A stretch of 64,000 nucleotides of DNA from Pseudomonas sp. (GCF_030683065.1 NZ_JAUXMX010000060.1:23924-87923), one strand, 5' to 3'. Positions 29,358 through 38,322 are shown, numbered from the stretch's first letter. Program-made: numbers and translations. The notes: generated by a model not told the origin, from the letters alone.

Positions 29358-29744
29358 TTACTCGGCGTCTACAGCTGCACCAGCGACCTGACGGTCAACC
29401 AGCTCAACATAGGCCATCGGAGCATTGTCGCCAGTGCGGAAACCACACTTGAGGATACGCAGATAACCGCCCTGACGGGTGGCATAACGCTTGCCCAGGT
29501 CGTTAAACAACTTACCGACAATGGCTTTCGAACGCGTACGGTCGAAGGCCAGACGACGGTTTGCAACACTGTCTTCTTTAGCCAGAGTAATCAGCGGCTC
29601 GGCAACGCGACGCAGCTCTTTGGCTTTCGGCAGAGTAGTTTTGATCAGCTCATGCTCGAACAGCGACACCGCCATGTTCTGGAACATAGCCTTACGGTGT
29701 GCGCTGGTGCGGCTGAGGTGACGGCCACTTTTACGATGACGCAT
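29358..29744 (-). CDS. rplQ: 50S ribosomal protein L17
   Basis: 128 residues, last gene of the alpha operon. Starts MRHRKSGRHLSRTSAHR, the family signature. L17 lies near the exit of the peptide tunnel. AAGGAA precedes the ATG, and rpoA ends 42 bases upstream. Confidence 0.99.
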   Translation of the reverse strand: MRHRKSGRHLSRTSAHRKAMFQNMAVSLFEHELIKTTLPKAKELRRVAEPLITLAKEDSVANRRLAFDRTRSKAIVGKLFNDLGKRYATRQGGYLRILKCGFRTGDNAPMAYVELVDRQVAGAAVDAE

Positions 29745-29786
29745 GGTTCAATTCCTTACCAAACTGAAGTTCGGTGATGATGACGA

Positions 29787-30788
29787 TCAGGCAGTAGCCT
29801 TATCGTCTTTCTTCAGACTTGCCGGTGGCCAATTGTCGAGGCGCATACCGAGGGAAAGACCGCGAGAAGCCAGAACGTCCTTGATTTCAGTCAGGGATTT
29901 CTTGCCCAGGTTCGGCGTTTTCAACAGTTCTACTTCGGTGCGCTGAATCAGGTCGCCGATGTAGTAGATGTTCTCTGCCTTGAGGCAGTTCGCCGAACGT
30001 ACAGTCAATTCCAGGTCATCAACCGGACGAAGCAAGATTGGATCAATTTCGTCTTCCTGCTCGATAACCACAGGCTCACTGTCACCCTTGAGGTCGACGA
30101 ATGCAGCCAACTGCTGTTGCAGAATGGTTGCAGCACGACGAATAGCCTCTTCAGGATCCAGAGTACCGTTGGTCTCCAGGTCAATAACCAACTTGTCCAA
30201 GTTAGTCCGCTGCTCAACACGAGCGTTCTCTACCACGTACGACACACGGCGGACCGGGCTGAACGAAGCATCCAGCTGCAAGCGACCAATGCTGCGGCTT
30301 TCATCTTCATCGCTCTGACGAGCATCAGCCGGCTCATAGCCGCGACCACGAGCTACTGTGAGCCTCATGTTCAGCACGCCAGTGGAGGCCATGTTGGCGA
30401 TCACGTGGTCGCCGTTGACGATTTCGACATCATGATCCAGCTGAATATCGGCAGCGGTAACTACACCCGAGCCCTTCTTCGCCAGAGTCAGCGTAACTTC
30501 GTCGCGACCGTGCAACTTTATAGCCAGACCTTTCAGGTTAAGCAGGATTTCAATGACATCTTCCTGAATACCTTCAATGGCGCTGTACTCATGGAGTACA
30601 CCGTCAATCTCGGCCTCGACTACTGCACAGCCAGGCATAGAGGACAACAGGATGCGGCGCAGCGCGTTGCCCAAGGTGTGGCCAAAGCCACGCTCGAGAG
30701 GCTCGAGCGTAATCTTGGCGCGGGTCGGACTGACCACCTGCACATCAATATGGCGGGGGGTCAGGAACTCATTTACCGAAATCTGCAT
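29787..30788 (-). CDS. rpoA: RNA polymerase alpha subunit
   Basis: 333 residues. The N-terminal domain (about 1-230) dimerises and seeds core assembly (LEPLERGFGHTLGNALRRILLSS). The C-terminal domain (about 250-325) contacts UP elements and activators, with LKAENIYYIGDL and LGKKSLTEIKDVL. Ends in KKDDKATA. Co-transcribed with rpsD after 22 bases. Confidence 0.99.
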   Translation of the reverse strand: MQISVNEFLTPRHIDVQVVSPTRAKITLEPLERGFGHTLGNALRRILLSSMPGCAVVEAEIDGVLHEYSAIEGIQEDVIEILLNLKGLAIKLHGRDEVTLTLAKKGSGVVTAADIQLDHDVEIVNGDHVIANMASTGVLNMRLTVARGRGYEPADARQSDEDESRSIGRLQLDASFSPVRRVSYVVENARVEQRTNLDKLVIDLETNGTLDPEEAIRRAATILQQQLAAFVDLKGDSEPVVIEQEDEIDPILLRPVDDLELTVRSANCLKAENIYYIGDLIQRTEVELLKTPNLGKKSLTEIKDVLASRGLSLGMRLDNWPPASLKKDDKATA

Positions 30789-30810
30789 GGATGCACCTAT
30801 TTTCTAGCCC

Positions 30811-31431
30811 TTACTTGGAGTAGAGCTCGACAATCAGGCTTTCGTTGATGTCAGCGGACAGATCACTGCGAATAGGCACGGCTTTAAATACGCCGGACTT
30901 CTTCTCAATGTCTACTTCTACCCATTCAACGCGGCCACGCTGGGCACACAGCTCAAGAGCCTGAACAATGCGCAGCTGATTCTTCGACTTCTCGCGAACT
31001 GCAACGACGTCGCCAGCTTTAACCTGGTAAGACGGCACGTTTACAGTTTTACCGTTTACGCTGATCGCTTTGTGCGAAACCAGCTGACGGGATTCGGCGC
31101 GAGTAGCACCGTAACCCATGCGGTAAACCACGTTATCCAGACGGCACTCGAGCAGTTGCAACAGGTTCTCACCAGTAGCACCTTTCTTGCCGGCTGCTTC
31201 TTTGTAATAACCACTGAACTGACGCTCAAGAACACCGTAGATACGACGAACTTTTTGCTTTTCACGCAGCTGGGTGCCGTAGTCGGACTGACGGCCACGG
31301 CGCTGACCGTGGATACCTGGGGCTGCTTCGATGTTGCACTTCGATTCCAGGGCGCGTACGCCACTTTTCAGGAAAAGATCAGTGCCTTCACGACGAGACA
31401 GTTTGCATTTGGGACCAATGTAACGAGCCAT
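30811..31431 (-). CDS. rpsD: 30S ribosomal protein S4
   Basis: 206 residues with an N-terminal assembly domain and an S4 RNA-binding domain (LDNVVYRMGYGATRAESRQLVSHKAISVNG). Primary 16S rRNA binder; in E. coli it represses its own operon. No zinc-binding Cys cluster is present at the N-terminus. rpsK ends 17 bases upstream. Confidence 0.99.
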   Translation of the reverse strand: MARYIGPKCKLSRREGTDLFLKSGVRALESKCNIEAAPGIHGQRRGRQSDYGTQLREKQKVRRIYGVLERQFSGYYKEAAGKKGATGENLLQLLECRLDNVVYRMGYGATRAESRQLVSHKAISVNGKTVNVPSYQVKAGDVVAVREKSKNQLRIVQALELCAQRGRVEWVEVDIEKKSGVFKAVPIRSDLSADINESLIVELYSK

Positions 31432-31448
31432 TTCTCACTGTCTCCTGA

Positions 31449-31838
31449 TTACACGCGACGCTTCTTCGAAGGACGGCATCCGTTGTGCGGGATGGGTGTC
31501 ACATCGGTAATGCTGGCGATCTTGTATCCGCAGCCGTTCAATGCACGAACAGCGGACTCACGACCCGGACCTGGACCCTTGACGTTAACGTCGAGGTTCT
31601 TCAGACCGAATTCCAGCGCAGCTTGACCAGCACGTTCAGCAGCCACCTGGGCAGCGAACGGGGTGCTTTTACGCGAGCCGCGGAAGCCTGAACCACCAGA
31701 AGTGGCCCAAGACAGGGCGTTGCCCTGACGGTCAGTAATGGTCACGATTGTGTTGTTAAAGGAAGCGTGGATGTGGGCGATGCCATCAACCACTGTCTTT
31801 TTGACTTTCTTACGAGTACGAGCAGCAGGTTTTGCCAT
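31449..31838 (-). CDS. rpsK: 30S ribosomal protein S11
   Basis: 129 residues with the S11 core (GIAHIHASFNNTIVTITDRQ, SRKSTPFAAQVAAE) and the C-terminal HNGCRPSKKRRV. It lies on the 30S platform close to the mRNA exit. Placed between rpsM (30 bases) and rpsD (17 bases). Confidence 0.99.
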   Translation of the reverse strand: MAKPAARTRKKVKKTVVDGIAHIHASFNNTIVTITDRQGNALSWATSGGSGFRGSRKSTPFAAQVAAERAGQAALEFGLKNLDVNVKGPGPGRESAVRALNGCGYKIASITDVTPIPHNGCRPSKKRRV

Positions 31839-31868
31839 GACTAAATTCCTGTCGATGCGCGAATGCGA

Positions 31869-32225
31869 TTACTTGCGGATCGGCTTACGCGGGCCCTTAC
31901 GGGTACGCGCGTTGGTCTTGGTACGCTGACCGCGAACCGGCAGACCACGACGATGACGCAGGCCGCGGTAGCAGCCCAAGTCCATCAAGCGCTTGATTTT
32001 CATGTTCACTTCACGACGCAGGTCACCTTCGGTATTCACCTTGGAGACTTCGCCACGCAGCTGCTCGATCTGCTCGTCAGAGAGATCCTTGATCTTCACT
32101 GCCGGATTAACACCAGCAGCCGCACAGATTTTCTGCGCGGTAGTGCGACCAACACCAAAGATGTAGGTCAACGAGATAACAGTGTGCTTGTTATCCGGAA
32201 TGTTTACGCCTGCAATACGGGCCAT
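31869..32225 (-). CDS. rpsM: 30S ribosomal protein S13
   Basis: 118 residues, starting MARIAGVNIPDNKH with the C-terminal tail TKTNARTRKGPRKPIRK that contacts P-site tRNA. First gene of the alpha operon; the promoter at 32285-32313 lies about 60 bases upstream. Confidence 0.99.
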   Translation of the reverse strand: MARIAGVNIPDNKHTVISLTYIFGVGRTTAQKICAAAGVNPAVKIKDLSDEQIEQLRGEVSKVNTEGDLRREVNMKIKRLMDLGCYRGLRHRRGLPVRGQRTKTNARTRKGPRKPIRK

Positions 32226-32284
32226 TCAGTGGAACTCCAATTGACAGCTACCTACGCCCCGGAAGCCAAGAAATGAGGCGCGAG

Positions 32285-32313
32285 ATATTAGCGCTGTAGA
32301 AACAAATAATCAA
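32285..32313 (-). promoter_or_regulatory. Sigma-70-like promoter of the alpha operon
   Basis: On the minus strand: TTGATT (32308-32313), 17-base spacer, TAATAT (32285-32290). The -35 box touches the stem of the hairpin at 32314-32337, so read-through control and initiation are packed together. Confidence 0.7.
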
Positions 32314-32337
32314 CCCGGCAGCGCACTAGCTGCCGGG
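32314..32337 (-). terminator. Terminator-like hairpin between rpmJ and rpsM
   Basis: CCCGGCAGC (32314-32322), loop of 6, GCTGCCGGG (32329-32337). On the minus strand it is followed by a T-rich tract TTGATTATTTG that is also the promoter spacer, so termination is probably partial. Confidence 0.7.
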
Positions 32338-32356
32338 CTTGTATCTTAAATCACAC

Positions 32357-32473
32357 TCAGCCTTGGCGCTGTTTGTGACGCGGCTCCGCGCTGCAGATAA
32401 CTCGAACGACACCTTCACGACGAATAATCTTGCAGTTACGGCACAGCTTTTTCACCGATGCACGAACTTTCAT
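32357..32473 (-). CDS. rpmJ: 50S ribosomal protein L36
   Basis: 38 residues, [20 protein letters not shown] and onward to KQRQG. The four zinc ligands Cys11, Cys14, Cys27 and His33 are present, so this is the zinc-binding (C+) form. Short gene read directly from the sequence, last of the spc operon, 28 bases after secY. Confidence 0.97.
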
Positions 32474-32501
32474 CACCAACTCCTCGAACCTTATGGGCAC
32501 T

Positions 32502-33830
32502 TCAGCGCATCATGCCGCTGCCGTGGCCCTTCAGGTTGGCTTTCTTCATCAGGGATTCGTACTGGTGCGAAACGAGGTGCGATTGTACTTGCGACATAAA
32601 GTCCATCACAACCACTACGACGATCAGCAACGAGGTCCCGCCAAGATAGAACGGTACGTTAGCCGCCACCACCAGAAACTGGGGCAACAGGCAAACGGCC
32701 GTCATGTACAGAGCACCGAACATGGTCAAACGAGTCAACACGCCATCGATATAGCGCGCCGACTGCTCACCTGGACGGATACCCGGAATAAAGGCACCGG
32801 ACTTCTTCAGGTTTTCCGCTACGTCTTTCGGATTGAACATCAATGCTGTGTAGAAGAAGCAAAAGAAAACGATCCCCGCACTAAACAGCAAAATGTTCAA
32901 CGGCTGACCAGGAGCGATAGCCTGTGAAATATCCTGCAGCCAGCCCATACCCTCAGACTGACCAAACCAGGCACCCAGCGAGGCCGGGAACAACAGAAGG
33001 CTGCTGGCGAAAATGGCCGGGATAACCCCCGCCATATTCACCTTCAACGGCAAGTGGCTGGTCTGCGCAGCAAAGACCTTACGGCCCTGCTGACGCTTGG
33101 CGTAGTGCACCGCGATACGACGCTGGCCACGCTCAATGAACACCACAAAACCGATAATCGCTACTGCCAACAAACCGATGGCAATCAAGGCAAAGATATT
33201 GATATCACCCTGGCGAGCAGACTCGAAAGACTGCCCGATTGCCGACGGCAGACCGGCTACGATGCCCGCAAAAATCAGCATCGAAATACCGTTGCCAACA
33301 CCACGCTCAGTGATCTGCTCGCCTAGCCACATCATAAACATCGCACCCGCCACAAACGTGGTGACTGCAACGAAGTGGAAGCCGAAATCGCCTGAAAACG
33401 CGACGCCCTGACTCGCCAAGCCAACGGACATGCCGATTGCTTGAACGAATGCCAAGACTAGGGTGCCGTAGCGGGTGTATTGGCTGATCTTGCGACGACC
33501 AGCCTCACCTTCCTTCTTCAACTGCTCCAACTGTGGGCTAACAGCGGTCATGAGCTGCATGATGATCGACGCCGAAATATACGGCATGATCCCCAATGCA
33601 AAAATGCTCATGCGCTCAAGCGCACCACCGGAAAACATGTTGAACAAGCTAAGAATGGTCCCCTCATTCTGTCGAAACAGGTCCGCCAACCGGTCCGGAT
33701 TGATGCCTGGAACTGGGATGTGTGCGCCAATCCGGTAGACGATAATCGCCATGAACAGAAAGCGCAGACGAGCCCAGAGCTCGGATAACCCGCCATTGCT
33801 GAGCGCTGAGAGAGCACCTTGCTTAGCCAT
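32502..33830 (-). CDS. secY: Protein translocase subunit SecY
   Basis: 442-residue channel subunit of the SecYEG translocon with ten hydrophobic segments. Typical sites are the plug after TM1, IPVPGINP near the start, GERGVGNG-type loop ([18 protein letters not shown]) and the cytoplasmic C5 loop ending [10 protein letters not shown]. Directly adjacent to rplO with no gap, so tightly coupled. SecE is encoded far away in this window, at 59183. Confidence 0.99.
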
Positions 33831-34265
33831 TTATTCCTCGAACTTACCGCCAGCTGCTTCAATAGCCGCACGCGCACCTTTGGTGGCAGCGATACCTTTA
33901 AGGGTGACAGCGCAAGTAACCTCACCGGACAGCATGACTTTCACACGCCGTACATGTTGGTTAATCAGGTTGGCATCCTTCAGCGTTTGCAGAGTAATTA
34001 CCCCGCCTTCGACCTTGTTCAGCTCAGAAGTACGCACTTCTGCGCGATCCATAGCCTTCAAGGAAACGAAACCGAACTTGGGCAAACGACGGTGCAGAGG
34101 CTGCTGGCCGCCTTCAAAACCCGGAGCAATGGAACCACCGGAGCGGGAGGATTGACCCTTGTGGCCGCGGCCACCAGTCTTACCCAACCCACTACCGATA
34201 CCACGGCCCGGACGGTGCTTCTCGCGACGGGAACCCGGCGCAGGACTCAAATCGTTCAGGTACAT
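33831..34265 (-). CDS. rplO: 50S ribosomal protein L15
   Basis: 144 residues, starting MYLNDLSPAPGSRREKHRPGR with the Gly-rich GKTGGRGHKGQSSRSGG extension that enters the 23S rRNA core. Its stop abuts the secY start, and rpmD ends three bases upstream. Confidence 0.99.
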   Translation of the reverse strand: MYLNDLSPAPGSRREKHRPGRGIGSGLGKTGGRGHKGQSSRSGGSIAPGFEGGQQPLHRRLPKFGFVSLKAMDRAEVRTSELNKVEGGVITLQTLKDANLINQHVRRVKVMLSGEVTCAVTLKGIAATKGARAAIEAAGGKFEE

Positions 34266-34268
34266 GAA

Positions 34269-34448
34269 TTAACCCTCGACTCGCAGCATGTAGTAAGCCT
34301 TGTTGATCATCCCGCGATTCTCGGGAGTATCCAGCACTTCTACGGTGTGACCAATGCGACGCAGACCCAAACCCTTCACACAAAGCTTATGGTTGGGAAT
34401 GCGGCCGGTCATGCTTTTGATCAGCGTGACTTTTACGGTATTAGCCAT
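34269..34448 (-). CDS. rpmD: 50S ribosomal protein L30
   Basis: 59 residues beginning MANTVKVTLIKSMTGRIP, including LGLRRIGHTVEV. ATG 34448, stop TAA 34269. Short gene read directly from the sequence, lying between rpsE (2 bases) and rplO (3 bases). Confidence 0.97.
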   Translation of the reverse strand: MANTVKVTLIKSMTGRIPNHKLCVKGLGLRRIGHTVEVLDTPENRGMINKAYYMLRVEG

Positions 34449-34450
34449 GA

Positions 34451-34951
34451 TTAGAGAATCTCCTCGACGCTCTTGCCACGCTTGGCCGCAATGGAATCAG
34501 GCGACTGCATAGCTTTCAAACCTTTGAAAGTGGCATGCACCACGTTCACGGGGTTAGTCGAGCCGTAGCATTTAGCCAGAACGTTTTGTACACCAGCCAC
34601 TTCTAGAACAGCACGCATAGCGCCACCAGCAATAATGCCGGTACCCTCGGAAGCCGGCTGCATGTACACCTTGGAGGCGCCATGTGCAGATTTCATTGCG
34701 TACTGCAGAGTGGTGCCGTTCAGGTCCACCTGGATCATGTTGCGACGAGCAGCTTCCATAGCTTTCTGGATAGCAGCTGGCACTTCACGGGATTTTCCAC
34801 GGCCGAAACCAACGCGACCCTTACCATCACCCACTACGGTCAACGCAGTGAAAGTGAAAATACGGCCACCCTTTACGGTTTTGGCAACACGGTTAACCTG
34901 TACCAGCTTCTCGATATAGCCTTCGTCGCGCTTTTGGTCGTTATTTGCCAT
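34451..34951 (-). CDS. rpsE: 30S ribosomal protein S5
   Basis: 166 residues with the S5 double-stranded RNA-binding domain (LVQVNRVAKTVKGGRIFTFT) and the C-terminal domain (ASEGTGIIAGGAMRAVLE). Positions linked to spectinomycin resistance (VAKTVKGG loop) look wild type. Confidence 0.99.
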   Translation of the reverse strand: MANNDQKRDEGYIEKLVQVNRVAKTVKGGRIFTFTALTVVGDGKGRVGFGRGKSREVPAAIQKAMEAARRNMIQVDLNGTTLQYAMKSAHGASKVYMQPASEGTGIIAGGAMRAVLEVAGVQNVLAKCYGSTNPVNVVHATFKGLKAMQSPDSIAAKRGKSVEEIL

Positions 34952-34954
34952 AAC

Positions 34955-35305
34955 TTAGAACTCCAGCCCGCCTTCACGAGCAGCATCAGCCAGCGCCTTA
35001 ACGCGGCCGTGGTACTTGAAGCCAGAACGGTCGAATGCAACCTGAGTAACCCCAGCGGCTTTCGCACGCTCGGCAACCAGCTCGCCAACTTTCTTGGCCG
35101 CGTCGATGTTGCCAGTGGCACCATCACGCAGTGCTTTGTCCAAGGTAGAGGCGCTGGCCAGAACCTTGCTGCCGTCGGCCGAAATGACCTGGGCATAGAT
35201 GTGCTGCGAAGAGCGATACACGCAGAGACGCACAGCTTCGAGCTCGTGCATTTTCAGGCGTGCCTTGCGAGCGCGACGCAGTCGAGTAACTTTTTTGTCG
35301 GTCAT
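34955..35305 (-). CDS. rplR: 50S ribosomal protein L18
   Basis: 116 residues, starting MTDKKVTRLRRARKARLK, and binding 5S rRNA together with L5 and L25. Contains VCVYRSSQHIYAQ-like core (RLCVYRSSQHIYAQVI) and the C-terminal FDRSGFKYHGRVKALADAARE. Confidence 0.99.
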   Translation of the reverse strand: MTDKKVTRLRRARKARLKMHELEAVRLCVYRSSQHIYAQVISADGSKVLASASTLDKALRDGATGNIDAAKKVGELVAERAKAAGVTQVAFDRSGFKYHGRVKALADAAREGGLEF

Positions 35306-35315
35306 TTGCTATGCC

Positions 35316-35849
35316 CTACTTCTTCTTGGCTTCTTTACGGCGGACGACTTCGTCTGCGTAACGAACACCCTTGCCCTTATAAGGTTCAGGACGACGGAAG
35401 TCACGAATCTCCGCAGCGACCTGACCAACCAGTTGTTTGTCGACACCCTTGATCAGGATCTCGGTCTGGTTCGGGGTTTCAGCAACCACACCTTCCGGCA
35501 ACTCATAGTCGATCGGATGGGAGAAGCCGAGAGCGAGGTTCAACACCTGACCTTTGGCTTGCGCCTTGTAACCAACACCGACCAGCTGCAGCTTGCGCTC
35601 GAAGCCAGTACTAACGCCGATCACCATGTTATTGACCAATGCACGAGTAGTGCCGGCCATGGCGCGAGTCTGCTGATCACCATTGCGAGCTGCGAAACGC
35701 AACTCACCGGCTTCATGCAGGATCTCAACGGACGAGTGAACATTCAGTTCTAGAGCACCCTTGGCACCCTTTACCGACAGCTGCTGACCGGTGAGACTGA
35801 CCTCAACACCAGCGGGCAACGTAACGGGGTTCTTAGCAACGCGAGACAT
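35316..35849 (-). CDS. rplF: 50S ribosomal protein L6
   Basis: 177 residues with two L6 repeats; the second carries the signature PEPYKGKGVRY. L6 lies by the factor-binding site of the large subunit. Spaced 10 bases from rplR and 12 from rpsH. Confidence 0.99.
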   Translation of the reverse strand: MSRVAKNPVTLPAGVEVSLTGQQLSVKGAKGALELNVHSSVEILHEAGELRFAARNGDQQTRAMAGTTRALVNNMVIGVSTGFERKLQLVGVGYKAQAKGQVLNLALGFSHPIDYELPEGVVAETPNQTEILIKGVDKQLVGQVAAEIRDFRRPEPYKGKGVRYADEVVRRKEAKKK

Positions 35850-35861
35850 GCTTATTCCCCC

Positions 35862-36254
35862 CTAGAACACTGTGCATAGCACTTCGCCACCGACACCGGC
35901 AGCGCGCGCAGCGCGGTCCGTCATCACACCTTTATTGGTGGAGACGATGGAAACCCCGAGACCGCCACGAACTTTCGGCAGATCATCAACGGATTTATAC
36001 TGGCGAAGGCCTGGACGGCTAACGCGCTTCACTTCTTCGATGACCGGACGGCCTTCGAAATACTTCAGCTCGATGGACAGCTGTGGCTTAACTTCGCCAC
36101 TGATCTGATATCCCGCGATATAACCTTCGTCTTTCAAGACTTTGGCTACAGCCACCTTCAACGTGGAAGACGGCATGCTTACGACGGACTTTTCAGCCAT
36201 CTGGGCATTACGGATACGAGTTAGCATGTCCGCTAACGGGTCCTGCATACTCAT
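35862..36254 (-). CDS. rpsH: 30S ribosomal protein S8
   Basis: 130 residues, starting MSMQDPLADMLTRIRNAQ with the C-terminal signature GGVGISTSKGVM-type block (GLGVSIVSTNKGVMTDR). Central assembly protein; in E. coli it represses the spc operon. The gap upstream is 203 bases and holds a hairpin and a promoter. Confidence 0.99.
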   Translation of the reverse strand: MSMQDPLADMLTRIRNAQMAEKSVVSMPSSTLKVAVAKVLKDEGYIAGYQISGEVKPQLSIELKYFEGRPVIEEVKRVSRPGLRQYKSVDDLPKVRGGLGVSIVSTNKGVMTDRAARAAGVGGEVLCTVF

Positions 36255-36349
36255 GGGCTAGACGCTCCTGATACAAAAAGAATTAGCCTTACGGCTAGAG
36301 TCACCAAAACGCAGGGCAATTGAAAAGCCCTGACTCAGGCGAGCCGAAC

Positions 36350-36378
36350 ATTCTAGAGACTGATCAAAAATGAATCAA
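36350..36378 (-). promoter_or_regulatory. Internal sigma-70-like promoter of the spc operon, upstream of rpsH
   Basis: On the minus strand: TTGATT (36373-36378), exactly 17 bases, TAGAAT (36350-36355). The -35 box overlaps the last bases of the hairpin at 36376-36395. The predicted RNA start is about 90 bases before rpsH. Confidence 0.7.
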
Positions 36379-36395
36379 GCCCCAAAAGGGGCTTG
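36376..36395 (-). terminator. Attenuator-like hairpin between rpsN and rpsH
   Basis: CAAGCCCC (36376-36383), loop AAAA, GGGGCTTG (36388-36395). On the minus strand a T-rich stretch (GATTCATTTTT) follows. It can reduce read-through from the S10/spc transcript into rpsH. Confidence 0.75.
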
Positions 36396-36457
36396 TTTCA
36401 TAATGCTTGCCTGAATCTGCCCAGTATCTCCACCGAACAGACCCAGCGAACGACGAC

Positions 36458-36763
36458 TTACCAGCTGGCCTTGACCAGACCTGGTACGTCACCGCGCATT
36501 GCAGCTTCACGCAGCTTGATACGCGACAGACCGAACTTGCGATAAACGCCGTGCGGACGACCGGTAATACGGCAGCGATTGCGCAGGCGCGAAGCGCTAG
36601 CATCACGCGGCTGCTTCTGCAGAGCTACCTGAGCTTCCCACCGTGCTTCCGGAGTGGCGTTCAGATCGGCGATGGTAGCTTTCAGCGCAGCACGCTTTTT
36701 AGCGTACTTGGCTACCGTTTGCTGACGCTTCAGCTCACGGTTTTTCATGCTCATTTTAGCCAT
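36458..36763 (-). CDS. rpsN: 30S ribosomal protein S14
   Basis: 101 residues, the long zinc-free type with no CxxC motif. Starts MAKMSMKNRELKRQQTV; the frame extends upstream into rplE, but ATG 36763 gives the family N-terminus. C-terminal RPHGVYRKFGLSRIKLRE is the S14 signature. Confidence 0.98.
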   Translation of the reverse strand: MAKMSMKNRELKRQQTVAKYAKKRAALKATIADLNATPEARWEAQVALQKQPRDASASRLRNRCRITGRPHGVYRKFGLSRIKLREAAMRGDVPGLVKASW

Positions 36764-36776
36764 GGTCCAACTCCAA

Positions 36777-37316
36777 TCAGTTGCGGAACGGGAATTTGAA
36801 GGCGCGCAACAAAGCACGACCCTCGTCATCCGTACGCGCAGTTGTAGTCAGGGTAATGTCCAGACCACGCAGGGCATCGATCTTGTCGTAGTCGATTTCC
36901 GGGAAGATGATCTGCTCTTTAACGCCCATGCTGTAATTGCCGCGACCATCAAAGGACTTGGCATTCAGGCCGCGGAAGTCACGCACGCGCGGCAGGGAGA
37001 TAGACAGCAGACGATCCAGGAATTCGTACATACGATCGCGACGCAGGGTTACCTTGACGCCGATCGGCCAACCTTCACGCAGCTTGAAACCTGCAATCGA
37101 CTTACGGGCATGAGTCACTACGACTTTCTGACCGGTGATCTTTTCCAGGTCGGCAACAGCGTTCTCGATGACTTTCTTGTCACCGATCGCTTCGCCCAAG
37201 CCCATGTTCAGGGTGATCTTGGTGATGCGCGGAACTTCCATCACGTTAGCGAGCTTAAGTTCTTCCTTAAGCTTCGGCGCGATTTCTTTCCGGTAAATCT
37301 CTTTTAGTCGTGCCAT
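36777..37316 (-). CDS. rplE: 50S ribosomal protein L5
   Basis: 179 residues, starting MARLKEIYRKEIAPKLKEEL with signature LNMGLGEAIGDKKVI. Binds 5S rRNA and forms the bridge to S13. In E. coli the S8 repressor site lies at the rplX-rplE junction; here that gap is 20 bases. Confidence 0.99.
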   Translation of the reverse strand: MARLKEIYRKEIAPKLKEELKLANVMEVPRITKITLNMGLGEAIGDKKVIENAVADLEKITGQKVVVTHARKSIAGFKLREGWPIGVKVTLRRDRMYEFLDRLLSISLPRVRDFRGLNAKSFDGRGNYSMGVKEQIIFPEIDYDKIDALRGLDITLTTTARTDDEGRALLRAFKFPFRN

Positions 37317-37336
37317 GGTCTTCTACCTAGCAGTGT

Positions 37337-37651
37337 TCAAGCATCAACCGCTTTTTGGGTCGACTTGAAGACACGAATTTTTTTACCTTCTTCAACTTTG
37401 AAACCAACGCGATCAGCCTTGTTGGTTTCACCGTTGAAGATGGCCACGTTGGAAGCGTGCAGAGGCGCTTCTTTCTCGATGATACCGCCCTGAACGCCCG
37501 ACATCGGGTTCGGCTTGGTATGGCGCTTCACCAGGTTGATCCCGCCAACGACCAGACGGTCGTCAACGAGAACCTTCAGCACCTTGCCACGCTTACCTTT
37601 GTCTTTACCGGCGATCACGATGATCTCGTCGTCACGACGAATCTTTTGCAT
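37337..37651 (-). CDS. rplX: 50S ribosomal protein L24
   Basis: 104 residues with the KOW motif at the N-terminus (RRDDEIIVIAGKDKGKRGKV). An early assembly initiator of the large subunit. Spaced 11 bases from rplN. Confidence 0.99.
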   Translation of the reverse strand: MQKIRRDDEIIVIAGKDKGKRGKVLKVLVDDRLVVGGINLVKRHTKPNPMSGVQGGIIEKEAPLHASNVAIFNGETNKADRVGFKVEEGKKIRVFKSTQKAVDA

Positions 37652-37662
37652 GTCGGATCTCC

Positions 37663-38031
37663 TTAGAGCACTTCAGGGGCGAGCGAGACGATCTTCATGA
37701 ACTTCTCAGAGCGAAGTTCACGAGTCACTGGCCCAAAAATACGGGTGCCGATCGGCTCTTGCTTGTTGTTCAGCAGAACAGCAGCGTTGCCATCGAAGCG
37801 AATGATCGAGCCATCAGGGCGACGAACGCCGTGACGAGTGCGGACTACAACAGCAGTCATCACTTGACCCTTTTTCACTTTACCGCGCGGAATTGCTTCC
37901 TTGACGGTCACTTTGATGATGTCGCCGATGCCAGCGTAACGGCGATGAGAACCGCCCAACACCTTGATGCACATAACGCGTCGAGCACCGCTGTTGTCAG
38001 CGACGTCGAGCATGGATTGAGTCTGAATCAT
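37663..38031 (-). CDS. rplN: 50S ribosomal protein L14
   Basis: 122 residues, starting MIQTQSMLDVADNSGARRVM with signature VKKGQVMTAVVVRTR. Lies at the intersubunit face. Traditional first gene of the spc operon; no separate promoter is obvious in the 22 bases after rpsQ. Confidence 0.99.
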   Translation of the reverse strand: MIQTQSMLDVADNSGARRVMCIKVLGGSHRRYAGIGDIIKVTVKEAIPRGKVKKGQVMTAVVVRTRHGVRRPDGSIIRFDGNAAVLLNNKQEPIGTRIFGPVTRELRSEKFMKIVSLAPEVL

Positions 38032-38053
38032 ATATTTCTCCGACCCCTAGTCC

Positions 38054-38320
38054 TTAGACTTCCACTGCGCGTTCGAGAACTTCAACCAGCGCCCAAGATT
38101 TGGTCTTGGCTACGGGACGGGTTTCACGGATGGAAACCTTGTCACCGATGTGGCACTGGTTGCTTTCGTCGTGCGCGTGCAGCTTGGTCGAACGCTTGAC
38201 ATATTTACCGTAGATCGGGTGCTTAACGCGACGCTCGATCAATACGGTGATGGTCTTGTCCATCTTGTCGCTGACGACACGGCCGGTCAGCGTACGGACT
38301 GTTTTTTCGGCTTCAGCCAT
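38054..38320 (-). CDS. rpsQ: 30S ribosomal protein S17
   Basis: 88 residues of OB fold, starting MAEAEKTVRTLTGRVVSDK with the signature GDKVSIRETRPVAKTKSW. ATG 38320 is taken rather than ATG 38326, since relatives start MAEAEK. Last gene of the S10 operon. Confidence 0.98.
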   Translation of the reverse strand: MAEAEKTVRTLTGRVVSDKMDKTITVLIERRVKHPIYGKYVKRSTKLHAHDESNQCHIGDKVSIRETRPVAKTKSWALVEVLERAVEV

Positions 38321-38322
38321 GA

